50,735 bases of DNA from Gammaproteobacteria bacterium CG11_big_fil_rev_8_21_14_0_20_46_22 (GCA_002796245.1 PCWT01000010.1:14410-65144), one strand, 5' to 3'; positions 17,237 to 25,913 are shown, counted from the first letter of the stretch. Numbers and translations: made by a program. The notes: a model not told the origin generated them from the sequence alone.

Positions 17237-18799
17237 ATGAGTCAAGTGTTTGAAGTAAAAGTGCCAGATATCGGCGGTTCTGAAAACGTTGAGGTGATTG
17301 AGGTTTTGGTTAAATCCGGCGATGCGGTGAAAGCCGAAGATTCGCTGCTAACGTTAGAAAGCGATAAAGCCACGATGGATGTGCCCGCACCCAAAGCCGG
17401 TGTGATTAAAGACATCAAGATCAAAGTGGGTGACAAGGTTTCGGAAGGCAGCTTGATTATGACGATGGATGCTGAAGGCGAGGTAGATGAAGCTAAAAAA
17501 TCTGAAGATAAGCCGGCTGAGAAAAAAGCCGCGCCTGAAAAAGCCAGCACTCAAAGCGAAACGGCATCAGATATTACCTTGCCTGATTTGGGCACGGATG
17601 ATGCGGTTGAAGTGATTGAAGTGCATGTCAAAGCCGGCGACAGCGTGAAAGCCGAAGCGGCGTTGCTGACATTGGAAAGCGATAAAGCCACGATGGACGT
17701 ACCGGCACCGCGCGATGGCGAGATTCAAGCCATCAGTATAAAAGTGGGCGATAAAGTGAAAACGGGCCAAGTGATCGGCCAGATGAGCGGTGCCCCGGCC
17801 GACCAGACTGGGAAACCTAAAGAAGATAAAGCGCAAGCGGTACCGGCGGCTCAAGAAAAGCCGGCGGAAAAAGCCGAAGCACCCGCGTCGGCTTCATTGA
17901 ATCAAGGTAATGTGTACGCAGGCCCTGGCGTGCGTCGATTGGCCAACGAGCTCGGTGTGAACTTGGCGAGTGTTTCGGGCACCGGTCCCAAAGGCCGTAT
18001 TTTACGCGAGGATTTAACAGGCTTTGCTAAACAACGAATGACCTCAGGTGGTGGCGCTGGCTTGAGCTTGGCCGAAGCCCCGGTGGTGGATTTTGCAAAA
18101 TTCGGTGAGGTGGAAACCCAAGCACTATCGCGCATTAAAAAGCTATCCGGCAAATTCTTGCACCGCAACTGGGTCACCATCCCGCATGTGACACAGTTTG
18201 ACGAAGCGGATATCACCGATTTAGAAGCGTTTCGTCAGGCGAATAAAGCCGTGGCCGAAAAGCAAGGTGCAAAACTCACGCCGCTAGTGTTTATTATGAA
18301 AGCCGTGGTGGCCGCGTTGAAAGCGTATCCGCAATTTAATGCCTCACTCGATGCTAGCGGTGAAAACTTGGTATTGAAAAAGTACTTCCACATCGGTGTG
18401 GCGGTCGATACGCCTAATGGTTTGGTCGTGCCCGTGATTCGTGATGTGGATCAAAAAGGCTTTGTTGAGTTGGCTAAAGAGCTGGCGGAGTTTTCGAAAA
18501 AGGCGCGCGATGGCAAGTTAACGCCGGCTGATATGCAGGGCGGCTGTTTTTCGATTTCAAGCTTGGGTGGCATTGGTGGCACGGCTTTTACACCGATTGT
18601 GAATGCGCCAGAAGTCGCGATTTTGGGTGTGTCGAAATCTGACATTAAACCTAAATTTATCGACGGCGAGTTTAAACCACGATTGATGTTGCCGCTGAGT
18701 TTATCGTATGATCACCGCGTGATTGACGGTGCGGATGCCGCACGCTTTGTGGTATATTTGGCGCAAGCCTTGGAAGATATGCGTAGAGTTTTATTATAA
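17237..18799 (+). CDS. aceF: Dihydrolipoyllysine acetyltransferase, pyruvate dehydrogenase E2
   Basis: Predicted 520 residues. Two lipoyl domains, each with the ESDKATMDVP lipoylation loop (Lys about 44 and 150), are joined by Ala/Pro/Lys-rich linkers. A peripheral-subunit-binding domain follows at about 231-266 (GPGVRRLANELGV), then the catalytic domain with SYDHRVIDGADAARF near the C-terminus (His about 493). E. coli AceF has three lipoyl domains; two is common in other gammaproteobacteria. It transfers the acetyl group to CoA in the cytoplasmic complex. A strong GGGGATGAGAG precedes the ATG. Confidence 0.97.
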   Translation: MSQVFEVKVPDIGGSENVEVIEVLVKSGDAVKAEDSLLTLESDKATMDVPAPKAGVIKDIKIKVGDKVSEGSLIMTMDAEGEVDEAKKSEDKPAEKKAAPEKASTQSETASDITLPDLGTDDAVEVIEVHVKAGDSVKAEAALLTLESDKATMDVPAPRDGEIQAISIKVGDKVKTGQVIGQMSGAPADQTGKPKEDKAQAVPAAQEKPAEKAEAPASASLNQGNVYAGPGVRRLANELGVNLASVSGTGPKGRILREDLTGFAKQRMTSGGGAGLSLAEAPVVDFAKFGEVETQALSRIKKLSGKFLHRNWVTIPHVTQFDEADITDLEAFRQANKAVAEKQGAKLTPLVFIMKAVVAALKAYPQFNASLDASGENLVLKKYFHIGVAVDTPNGLVVPVIRDVDQKGFVELAKELAEFSKKARDGKLTPADMQGGCFSISSLGGIGGTAFTPIVNAPEVAILGVSKSDIKPKFIDGEFKPRLMLPLSLSYDHRVIDGADAARFVVYLAQALEDMRRVLL

Positions 18800-18800
18800 C

Positions 18801-18880
18801 GTCATTGCGAGTGCAGCGAAGTAATCTCAGGAATGAACAGGAAGATTGCCGCGTCGAGTTACACCTTCCTCGCAATGACA
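18801..18880 (+). repeat. Palindromic repeat family A, solitary copy inside the aceF-lpd interval
   Basis: Bounded by an 11-bp perfect inverted repeat, GTCATTGCGAG (18801-18811) and CTCGCAATGAC (18869-18879), with internal AATCT/AGATT arms. It belongs to the family also seen at 22701, 24581, 33352 and 42386, but lacks a B partner. It sits between cotranscribed genes, so it may form an mRNA stem-loop. Confidence 0.8.
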
Positions 18881-18913
18881 CACGAGAATCATCCCTATAA
18901 CAGGAGAAAAACA

Positions 18914-20332
18914 GTGAAGACAGTCAAAACAGAAGTGGTGGTATTAGGCAGTGGCCCTGGCGGTTACTCGGCAGCGTTTCGCGCAGCTGACTTAGGCAAA
19001 AAAGTGGCGTTGATCGAGTTTCATGACACCCTGGGTGGTGTGTGTTTAAATGTGGGTTGTATCCCATCAAAAACCTTATTGCATGCAGCGAAAGTGTTGG
19101 ATGAAGCCAACCATATGGCTGAGCATGGCATCAGCTTTGGCAAGCCTAAAATTGAGCCTAAGAAATTAGTCGCCTACAAAGAGTCCGTCATTGGCAAGCT
19201 CACGGGTGGTTTGGCTGCCATGGCGAAAATGCGCAAAGTGGAGTGGGTGAAAGGTTACGGTAAATTCACAGGCCCCAATACGATCGTTGCAGAAGATCAC
19301 GAAGGCAACAAAACGGAAGTGACGTTTGAGCAGTGTATTATTGCCGCAGGTTCTCGCCCGGTAAAACTGCCGTTTATCCCTGAAGACAGCCGTATTTTTG
19401 ATTCCACGGGCGCTTTAGAGCTCAACGACATCAAAGGCAGCTTGTTGGTGATTGGTGGTGGTATTATCGGTTTGGAAATGGCGACCGTGTATTCGACTTT
19501 GGGTGCCGAAGTGTCGATCGTTGAGTTTATGCCACAAATTGCAGGCAGTGCCGATGCGGATATGGTTAAGCCTTTGCATAAAGTCATGAGCCAGAAGTGC
19601 AAAGACATTATGCTTGAAACGAAAGTCACGAAAGTGGAAGCGAAAAAAGACGGGATTTATGTGACCTTCGAAGGCAAAAATGCACCGGATAAAGCCCAGA
19701 AATTTGATCAAGTCTTGGTGGCGGTGGGTCGTATTCCTAACGGTAAAGAAATTGCCGCCGATAAAGCCGGTGTGAATGTGGACGAGCGTGGTTTTATCGC
19801 GGTCGATAAGCAACTGCGCACGAATGTGAATCATATCTTTGCTATCGGTGACATCGTGGGTCAGCCGATGCTGGCGCATAAAGCCGTGCACGAAGCGCAT
19901 GTGGCGGCCGAAGTGATTGCCGGTGAGAAGCATTTCTTTGATCCGCGTTGCATTCCATCCGTGGCCTACACAGACCCAGAGCTTGCGTGGGTGGGTGTGA
20001 CTGAGCGCGAAGCCAAAGAAAAAGGCATTGAATACGGTGTGGGCGTGTTTCCTTGGATCGCCAGCGGTCGCTCGCTTAGTCAAGGTCGCGAAGAGGGGTT
20101 GACCAAGGTCTTGTTCGATAAAAACAATCGCATCATCGGTGCGGCCATGGTTGGCCCGAATGCCGGTGAGTTGGTGGCAGAGGCTGCGCTCGCGATTGAA
20201 ATGGGTTGTGATGCTGAAGACATTGCGCTGACCATTCATCCACACCCAACATTGTCAGAGTCGGTGGGCTTGGCCACGGAAATGTTCACAGGTTCGATCA
20301 CGGATTTAATTCCGAAGAAGAAAAAGAAATAA
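18914..20332 (+). CDS. lpd: Dihydrolipoamide dehydrogenase (E3)
   Basis: Predicted 472 residues from GTG at 18914, chosen because CAGGAG stands seven bases upstream and the protein then begins just before the FAD dinucleotide fold (VVLGSGPGGYSAAFRA). A longer ATG start at 18833 would translate the intergenic repeat. The redox disulfide motif GGVCLNVGCIPSK, the NAD fold GGGIIGLEMA, and the C-terminal HPHPTLSE with the catalytic His are intact. It reoxidises dihydrolipoyl groups for PDH and probably also the 2-oxoglutarate and glycine systems. Confidence 0.97.
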   Translation: MKTVKTEVVVLGSGPGGYSAAFRAADLGKKVALIEFHDTLGGVCLNVGCIPSKTLLHAAKVLDEANHMAEHGISFGKPKIEPKKLVAYKESVIGKLTGGLAAMAKMRKVEWVKGYGKFTGPNTIVAEDHEGNKTEVTFEQCIIAAGSRPVKLPFIPEDSRIFDSTGALELNDIKGSLLVIGGGIIGLEMATVYSTLGAEVSIVEFMPQIAGSADADMVKPLHKVMSQKCKDIMLETKVTKVEAKKDGIYVTFEGKNAPDKAQKFDQVLVAVGRIPNGKEIAADKAGVNVDERGFIAVDKQLRTNVNHIFAIGDIVGQPMLAHKAVHEAHVAAEVIAGEKHFFDPRCIPSVAYTDPELAWVGVTEREAKEKGIEYGVGVFPWIASGRSLSQGREEGLTKVLFDKNNRIIGAAMVGPNAGELVAEAALAIEMGCDAEDIALTIHPHPTLSESVGLATEMFTGSITDLIPKKKKK

Positions 20333-20347
20333 TTGACTCGTTAAAAT

Positions 20348-20376
20348 AAAAAACCCGGCTGATGCCGGGTTTTTTA
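20348..20376 (+). terminator. Rho-independent terminator of aceE-aceF-lpd
   Basis: A 9-bp stem, AAACCCGGC and GCCGGGTTT, with a 4-base TGAT loop, is followed by TTTT. It lies 16 bp after the lpd stop and may also serve the convergent gene. Confidence 0.9.
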
Positions 20377-20396
20377 TTGATTGCTTCGTGCTCGGT

Positions 20397-20771
20397 TTAA
20401 GACGATTGAGTCCAGTTGCTTGAGTCGATGTAAATCGTTTTATAAGCTGCGCCGTTGTTTGGTACGGCGAAGTTGTACTTGTATTTTTTAGTTGTGCCGT
20501 CAGCTAACGTAATGGATTTAGTGACATTAGCTGCTCCATCATTTTCGTCCCAGCAAAATTCTTGAGATTGGTTCTTATCAACTTCATTCGTTTTATTATA
20601 TGTGCCTTTAGAGCTCTGGGCGTAGGCATTTACGTAGAATGGCTGGTCGTGTTTTGAAGAGCCTTGTACTGAAAAGCCATATTGACCGGGTGAGCAGGCA
20701 AGCGCTGCCAATGGCAAAGTTACGGTAGCAAATACGCATAAGTTTATAAAATTGAATACTGATTTTTTCAT
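20397..20771 (-). CDS. Small secreted protein, function unknown
   Basis: Predicted 124 residues from ATG at 20771, which has TAAGGA eight bases upstream. A Sec signal peptide (MKKS, then a hydrophobic core, then Ala-Leu-Ala before Cys at about residue 26) is clear. The site is closer to signal peptidase I than to a lipobox because the -3 position is Ala. The mature part is about 100 residues, polar, with two Cys that could form a disulfide, rich in Asn, Lys and Tyr. No family is recognised. The same frame stays open upstream through ATG 20918 to the kinase stop, but that extension would bury the signal peptide. Confidence 0.7.
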   Translation of the reverse strand: MKKSVFNFINLCVFATVTLPLAALACSPGQYGFSVQGSSKHDQPFYVNAYAQSSKGTYNKTNEVDKNQSQEFCWDENDGAANVTKSITLADGTTKKYKYNFAVPNNGAAYKTIYIDSSNWTQSS

Positions 20772-21074
20772 AAAATTCCTTATTGGTTTTATAATGTAAG
20801 AGCCACCGATTCTATCATTTTTTTGTTCAATTATAAAGCATAATGTTTGTGGAGCCGCCACCGCGATAATCTCAGACAGTAGTACAAGCAAGGCGCCGAT
20901 AATTAAGGCTTTTTCCATGGTGCTGAGTTTTTTCCAGCGTGAGCTGCTGCTTGTGGTGCACCCAAAAAAGCCAGCGCATCGATTATCTGGAACGCGGAGT
21001 TGAGAAGGTATCGGCGCCGGCCATTTTTTATCCTTATGGTTTTTTAAAGATGATAAAATGGAAACCTTTTGGTT
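20772..21074 (-). other. Intergenic stretch with a stop-free minus-strand frame, possible gene remnant
   Basis: This 303-bp gap has no convincing intact gene. On the minus strand the frame of the kinase stays open after its TAA, through this gap, into the secreted protein. It includes an ATG at 20918 followed by a hydrophobic helix of about 18 residues. A separate ATG near 21036 has an ideal AAGGA ribosome-binding site but stops after 13 codons. A decayed small membrane-protein gene is one reading; chance is another. Confidence 0.3.
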
Positions 21075-22478
21075 TTATGACGATTGCAGTGCTTCGTGGA
21101 TTTGCTCGAACAGATACCCCATGTGCACGCGGTTAGTTAAATCCAGGCGTTGTGTGTTGATTTTTAGCACTGGTTTGTCGTGGTAGCCGCATTTGCACAC
21201 GTCTTCGGGGTAGGTTTTGTAGAGTTTGCTCAAGGCTAAAATTTCACGGAAGGTCCAGCCGCCGTTCATCTCCATTTCACGGGCACGCTGTTGGATACGC
21301 TGCCAGGCTTGTTCGGCACTGCCTTGTAGCACAATTAGCAAGTCAGACGAGGGCAGTTCTTTATTTTTCGCGTAAAACTCGGTGCTTAGTAGGTCGAGCT
21401 CATCGGCGGTGAGGTAGCCATCTTGGTAAAAGAGCTGGCAAAAGACTAAGACGTCTTCGGCCAGGCTTCGGTCTTTCACGTAGCTTCTATCGCCGGCTTT
21501 ACCGATGCGGCGGTGTTCCGTGCGGAGCTTTAAAAAGTGACGCTGTAGGTCATAGCAATAGCGCTTTTTGTCATGTAAAAACTTGCCTAGCAGCGGGTTT
21601 TTTTCCGGGTCTTCGTACAAGGCATTGATGCGCAAGCTCTGGTGCATGAGCGTGGTGACCGTGGATTTACCGAGGCCCACATTGCCCGCAACCGTGATCA
21701 AGCTCGGGTGTTTTTTGAGATATTCTTCAAGCTGGCGCTCAGCTTCCACGGCGCGAATGGCGGCTGTGGTCTCTGGCAGCTTTACCCATTCTTGGATACC
21801 GGGGGTGGTGATGCGCAAATTCAGCGCTTTGATTTTATCAACAATTTGGTTAGCCACTTCTTCCATGCGCTCTAAAAGACGGTCTTCACGGTTCGTGTCG
21901 ATGATCATCACAGGGCAGGTGATGTGCTTGCGCACAAAGTTCTCGTACAAGTCATTTAAGAGGCTTAAGTACTCGCGGCTGATCAGCTTTTCGCTATCGC
22001 GACCCCGCTTGGCGATCCGCTCTAACAAGCTGTCCACATCCGCGCGTAGGTAGATCACAAAATCGGGTTGATCGATGTGTTCGGTGAGCAGATTATAGCT
22101 GCGCTGATACGCGCGAAACTCTTCTTCGGTCATGTGGCCGATAACTTTTTGCGCTTTACCAAAGACGTGGAAATCTTCAAAAATCGTGCGGTCTTCCAGC
22201 ACAATGCCGCGGGCCTGGTCGATCTTGGCTTGGCGCTTGAGACGCCCGTTTAGAAACTCGATTTGGGCCATGAAGGCGTTGTGTGCAGGGTCCTTATAAA
22301 AAGCATCGAGCACGATGTGATCGAATTCTTCTTGGTAGGTGTGGATTTCTTCATCACCATCCAGAGTCGGAAACGAGCTCAGCAAAATCTTGCTCAAAGC
22401 GGGCGATTTGAGGTTGTTGACGAAAGTGGACTTGCCTGCGCCAATATTGCCGATAATCCCGATGCGTAAGTTTTCCAT
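21075..22478 (-). CDS. Fused tandem deoxynucleoside kinase (two dNK domains)
   Basis: Predicted 467 residues from ATG at 22478; the longer frame upstream adds only unrelated sequence. Two complete deoxynucleoside kinase domains lie head to tail. Domain 1 has P-loop GNIGAGKST at about 10-18 and EDRTIFED at 95-102; domain 2 has GNVGLGKST at 265-273 and KDRSLAED at 335-342. Each has the helix pattern NP/HN-x-F-x-x-Q/L-x-x-F-L after the substrate loop. Bacterial dNKs normally act as dimers of single-domain chains, phosphorylating deoxynucleosides for salvage. Both P-loops look functional, unlike a catalytic/pseudo pair. It stands alone and is convergent to nothing obvious. Confidence 0.85.
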   Translation of the reverse strand: MENLRIGIIGNIGAGKSTFVNNLKSPALSKILLSSFPTLDGDEEIHTYQEEFDHIVLDAFYKDPAHNAFMAQIEFLNGRLKRQAKIDQARGIVLEDRTIFEDFHVFGKAQKVIGHMTEEEFRAYQRSYNLLTEHIDQPDFVIYLRADVDSLLERIAKRGRDSEKLISREYLSLLNDLYENFVRKHITCPVMIIDTNREDRLLERMEEVANQIVDKIKALNLRITTPGIQEWVKLPETTAAIRAVEAERQLEEYLKKHPSLITVAGNVGLGKSTVTTLMHQSLRINALYEDPEKNPLLGKFLHDKKRYCYDLQRHFLKLRTEHRRIGKAGDRSYVKDRSLAEDVLVFCQLFYQDGYLTADELDLLSTEFYAKNKELPSSDLLIVLQGSAEQAWQRIQQRAREMEMNGGWTFREILALSKLYKTYPEDVCKCGYHDKPVLKINTQRLDLTNRVHMGYLFEQIHEALQSS

Positions 22479-22589
22479 GTTGACCCTTTTTTGTCCTATT
22501 TTGGCGCGTTGTTTGGCGACGAAAAATAGTACCAGGGTAGGGATCAAAAGCAAGTTTGGATGTGCTCTGGCACGTAGCAAGTCGTAATC

Positions 22590-22683
22590 TAGCCTGCGTT
22601 GAGCGAAGCGATAACCCGGGTTTTTATTTCCCCGGGTTAACGCCTGTCTTCGCTGCCGCTTCGACGAGGCTCAACGCAGGCTA
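22590..22683 (+). repeat. Palindromic repeat family B
   Basis: Perfect 15-bp outer inverted repeat, TAGCCTGCGTTGAGC (22590-22604) and its complement (22669-22683), with an inner ACCCGGG/CCCGGGT stem. It is followed 17 bp later by an A copy; the linker GCTAATGCCATTGCGAG recurs at the other composite loci. Confidence 0.8.
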
Positions 22684-22700
22684 CATTTTGTCGCTAATGC

Positions 22701-22791
22701 CATTGCGAGCGAACGCCAGTGAGCGCGGTAATCTGGTCCATTAATCTTGAGATTGCTTCGTCGCTTCGCTCCTCGCAAAGACGGTTGCTAC
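22701..22791 (+). repeat. Palindromic repeat family A
   Basis: About 91 bp that differ from the copy at 24581..24670 in only about two bases (GAACGCCAGT against GAGCGCTAGT) over the shared length. Its arms hold ATTGCGAG and CTCGCAAAG. The rest of the 417-bp gap 22479-22895 holds the B copy and the upstream region of the next gene. Confidence 0.85.
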
Positions 22792-22895
22792 TTTTGCTAG
22801 TAGCCTTGGATTGTTTTTCCGTATTTTTTACGGTGTTTGACTTTTTGATGTTGTATTAAAATAGGACAACTTTAACAAAAACAAGGTTATCTACT

Positions 22896-24509
22896 ATGAC
22901 AAACTATCATCCCGCTTTGCCTTCATCAGAACAAGCTGTAAACAACTATGACGATGTCTTTTCTGATCATGTGCCCGTCATGGCTCAAGTCCCGACCAAC
23001 TTTACGAATAAGCCTTTGAATATCATTTCTTGGAATGTGTTGGAGTCTGATGCTGCTCATGGGATGTCTGCTTTTAAAAGCCCTGGCGCTCGATATGGTG
23101 AAACCGTTGAGCAAACTGACGCCCGCCATCAAAGAATAGCCTCGGCGCTTAGGAAAATGGTTGGGCAGCAGCCGGTTTCGTTTGTGGCCTTGCAAGAGAT
23201 CATGGCGGACGGTGAGCTCTTTAGAAAAATTGCCGCTGAGCTTGGAGACGAGTGGGCATGTTATGAATCTGATGGCAAAAAGGTCGATCAGGGTGCCTGT
23301 GTTGTTTTTTATAAGAAAGCTGAGTTTGCCCCTGTGGATCAAGCCGATTGCTCAATTTGGAAGGGTGCGGGTATGTCGAGCCTGTTTCAGGCAAATGGTA
23401 GTGACTGGCATGTTCAGCTGAATAATGTTCATGCCGAGTACTCACGTTACTCAAAAGCCCATGAGGCTAATATTCAGCGCTTGCTGGATGTGGATAGGCC
23501 TGCGCCAGATCGGAACCTACCGATTGTGATAGGTGACTTTAATGCCTGTATGCTTTCTGAGGATAGGCGCCCTCAGAATATTGCCACCAGTGCGACGCCT
23601 GCTAATTTTACCGGCACGGAGAAGCAAGGCGCTTGCGCGGTTGACGGCTGTCTTTACGGTTACGATGTTCAACGAGCGGCCATAAAACACATGAACCCTG
23701 AGACAGGCTTGGCGTTTGACCCGCAAGCTTTGAGTGTTGAGACGCTTGCGCCTGAACAGCGAGAAGAGCTTTCGCGTTGGTGGTGTGCGGTATCGACGCC
23801 ACAAGAGTATGAGGCTGCTCAGATTGACTTGTCGCGTTTTCCTGAGTATCAGCGTTTGCTTCAAAAGGCTTTCGATGATCAAATTCATTTTCAGGTGAGT
23901 ATTGCCGGTAATGCCTTAAACGAGCGAGGTATTGCGCTAACGATTGATAATAGTTTCGCTTCAGCTCTGCAGGACTGGGCTCAGGTAAAACGCTTTGCAG
24001 ACAATCCTTTCGTGCTTGACCATGTGGATCATAATGCTAGACCTTTACACATCGTTTATGTTGCTGAGTGTCACTACAAAACATTCACTCAGTTTATTGA
24101 TGATGCATTGCTTCTTAAAGCCTTTAAAACCATTTATAGCGCCCTACAAGAAGCACAAAAAGGCCCTAAGACAAATTGGTTGAAAACGCTTGAAGGTCAA
24201 TCGTTTACTGAACAATTACGTTTAGTGCGAGAGCATAGTCAAAAAAACGGTAGTCGTACTCAGCGTGCGTACGAATTGGCTAGATCTCATCGCTGGAATG
24301 CAACGCCTGATAATACAGAACTATTTAAAGCGATTTATCAAACTGCGTTTGAAAAATCACGCGGCGCTAAGCGATCGAATTTGATTGAAGGCCCCAGTAT
24401 TTTTAGGTCAAAAACACTGGCTAAAAAGCTTGTTAGTGATAACCGCGAGTTAAATATGAACGATAGCTATGCGCAGAGAGTCACAGCGGCTTTTAAGTCC
24501 GGAAAATAA
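22896..24509 (+). CDS. Endonuclease/exonuclease/phosphatase-fold protein, candidate effector
   Basis: Predicted 537 residues with no signal peptide. The N-terminal half has the EEP (DNase I / inositol-polyphosphate 5-phosphatase) signature in order: SWNV (Asn 47), ALQE (Glu 101), a His at 179 in NNVHAE, and GDFN (Asp 214, Asn 216). The closing Asp-His may be in LDHVDHN at 374-380, after a long insertion. The remaining about 150 residues are helical and unrecognised. Substrates of this fold range from nucleic acids to phosphoinositides and sphingomyelin, so substrate is open. The gene is bracketed by near-identical composite repeats in the same orientation, which suggests a mobile or duplicable segment. 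Effector status is inference. Confidence 0.7.
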   Translation: MTNYHPALPSSEQAVNNYDDVFSDHVPVMAQVPTNFTNKPLNIISWNVLESDAAHGMSAFKSPGARYGETVEQTDARHQRIASALRKMVGQQPVSFVALQEIMADGELFRKIAAELGDEWACYESDGKKVDQGACVVFYKKAEFAPVDQADCSIWKGAGMSSLFQANGSDWHVQLNNVHAEYSRYSKAHEANIQRLLDVDRPAPDRNLPIVIGDFNACMLSEDRRPQNIATSATPANFTGTEKQGACAVDGCLYGYDVQRAAIKHMNPETGLAFDPQALSVETLAPEQREELSRWWCAVSTPQEYEAAQIDLSRFPEYQRLLQKAFDDQIHFQVSIAGNALNERGIALTIDNSFASALQDWAQVKRFADNPFVLDHVDHNARPLHIVYVAECHYKTFTQFIDDALLLKAFKTIYSALQEAQKGPKTNWLKTLEGQSFTEQLRLVREHSQKNGSRTQRAYELARSHRWNATPDNTELFKAIYQTAFEKSRGAKRSNLIEGPSIFRSKTLAKKLVSDNRELNMNDSYAQRVTAAFKSGK

Positions 24510-24571
24510 AAACCGGGATTATCTCTCGCCACAGCACTTACAGTGCGACGGCGGATCAATCCAGGCTACCA
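24510..24571 (+). repeat. Palindromic repeat family B
   Basis: Arms AACCGGGATTATC and the related GATCAATCCAGGCTA, with an inner CGCCACAGC/GCGACGGCG region. It starts one base after the stop of the EEP gene and is followed by an A copy. Confidence 0.7.
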
Positions 24572-24580
24572 GCTAATGTT

Positions 24581-24670
24581 ATTGCGAGCGAGCGCTAGTG
24601 AGCGCGGTAATCTGGTCCATTAATCTTGAGATTGCTTCGTCGCTTCGCTCCTCGCAAAGACGGTTGCTAC
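24581..24670 (+). repeat. Palindromic repeat family A
   Basis: Nearly identical to 22701..22791. Together with the adjoining B copy it forms the right-hand composite unit flanking the EEP gene. Confidence 0.85.
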
Positions 24671-24726
24671 TTTCCTTAAGTTTCTAACCGCTTGACAGCC
24701 CGTCGCTTCTGCGCAAGGCTTGCGCT

Positions 24727-25467
24727 ATGAAATGGGTTTTTTACGGTATTGTCATTGTTTTGTTTTTCGGGCCGCTGTGGGTTTTACTCACAGGCCAGGT
24801 GGACTTGAGCACGCATTGGCAGCGTGCCGATCGAAGCCGTGTGAATATCGCACCGCTGCCACAAGATCACCCGGCTGCCTTGGTGCAAGTGTATGCCGCA
24901 CGTGCCTATCATTGGCGTGGCTTGTTTGCTGTGCATTTGTGGATTGCGGTCAAGCCTCAAAATGCCACTGAGTATACGATTTATCAGGTCATTGGCTGGA
25001 ACCTCTATCGCCATCAGCCGGCCTTATCGGTCACTCGTGGGATGCCGGATCGTCGCTGGTTTGGTCATAAGCCCTTCATTGTTGAGCAAATTGGCGGTGA
25101 AAACGCCACAGCCGCTATTTATAAGATTGAGCAAGCCGTTGGAAGCTACCCTTATAAAAATACCTATCGAACTTGGCCTGGGCCAAATAGCAATACCTTT
25201 GTAGCGTATGTGCTACGCCGTGTGCCTGAGCTCAGTGCAGCGCTGCCTGCCACGGCAATCGGTAAAGATTATTTGGAAAACGGTAGGCTTTATGCTCAAA
25301 GCCCGAGTAATACCGGCATTCAATTTTCGCTGTTTGGTCTTTTGGGCTTTCATCTGGGCTTGGCTGAGGGCTTAGAGTTTAATGTCTTGGGTTTGAGTGC
25401 AGGTGTTGATCTTTTGCGTCCGGCCTTGAAGTTGCCCAGCATTGATCGATTGGGTGTGGGGCGATGA
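24727..25467 (+). CDS. DUF3750 family protein
   Basis: Predicted 246 residues. An N-terminal hydrophobic helix at about 4-22 is either a membrane anchor or uncleaved signal. The body carries the family segment GPNSNTFVAYVLRRVPEL followed by LPATAIGKDYL, by which I recognise DUF3750. A second hydrophobic zone near 197-230 contains FGLLGFHLGLAEGLEFN. The biochemical role is unknown. It overlaps rimI by 4 bp, so the two are translationally coupled. Confidence 0.8.
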   Translation: MKWVFYGIVIVLFFGPLWVLLTGQVDLSTHWQRADRSRVNIAPLPQDHPAALVQVYAARAYHWRGLFAVHLWIAVKPQNATEYTIYQVIGWNLYRHQPALSVTRGMPDRRWFGHKPFIVEQIGGENATAAIYKIEQAVGSYPYKNTYRTWPGPNSNTFVAYVLRRVPELSAALPATAIGKDYLENGRLYAQSPSNTGIQFSLFGLLGFHLGLAEGLEFNVLGLSAGVDLLRPALKLPSIDRLGVGR

Positions 25468-25913
25468 TGACGTTTGTTGATGCCGTGCCAACTGCAGCGC
25501 AGATTCAAGCTTGTGTGGCCATTGATGCAAAGGTGCAAATTACGCCGTGGTCACTGGCGAAATTTGAATCTTCATTTGCTCAAGACTGTTTTCTATTACT
25601 CTGTGAAGGGCAGGCTGTGCTTGCGTACTGTATTTGGCGTGAGGTATTGGATGAAGCTGAACTTTTGACGATAGCGGTTCATCCTGATTATCAAGGGCAG
25701 GGCTTAGCGAAAAAATTGTTTACCGAGATGTTGAAGCGTTGCTCTCAGAAAGGTATTCAGCGCATGTTTCTGGAAGTCGTGGTGAGTAATGCGCCGGCAC
25801 TCGCTTTGTACCACAGCTTGGGCTTTATTGAGCAGGGCGTGAGAAAAAACTATTATCACACCGCAAAGGGTGCTTTGGATGCGAAAGTGTTACGTCTTGA
25901 ACTCAATGCTTGA
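25464..25913 (+). CDS. rimI: Ribosomal protein alanine N-acetyltransferase
   Basis: Predicted 149 residues, the RimI length. The GNAT acetyl-CoA motif is HPDYQGQGLAKKLF, with EVVVSNAPALALYHSLGF and the Tyr-Tyr of KNYYH downstream, as in RimI. It acetylates the N-terminal Ala of ribosomal protein S18 in E. coli. In many gammaproteobacteria rimI lies beside tsaB or holD; here it follows a DUF3750 gene. Its 3' end overlaps that of the convergent vgrG-like gene by 24 bp. Confidence 0.88.
   Translation: MMTFVDAVPTAAQIQACVAIDAKVQITPWSLAKFESSFAQDCFLLLCEGQAVLAYCIWREVLDEAELLTIAVHPDYQGQGLAKKLFTEMLKRCSQKGIQRMFLEVVVSNAPALALYHSLGFIEQGVRKNYYHTAKGALDAKVLRLELNA

Noticed and set aside
18833-18913. Longer N-terminus of lpd from the ATG at 18833
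   Set aside because: It would translate the family A repeat; the GTG at 18914 has a good ribosome-binding site and matches the usual Lpd start.
19415-20245. Long open frame opposite lpd (276 codons)
   Set aside because: It lies wholly antisense to a certain gene, is His/Thr/Asn-rich as expected from the complement of lpd codons, and has no start signal or family resemblance.
20939-21136. 65-codon plus-strand frame beside the kinase gene
   Set aside because: It overlaps the kinase 3' end antisense and has no start signal or recognisable composition.
22830-22895. PmrA-like box before the EEP gene
   Set aside because: ATTAAA and TTTAAC are 16 bases apart, not 11, and no -10 fits the N10 spacing seen at the other promoters.
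22590-24670. CRISPR array
   Set aside because: The repeats are long palindromes at isolated intergenic sites, without regular spacers or cas genes.
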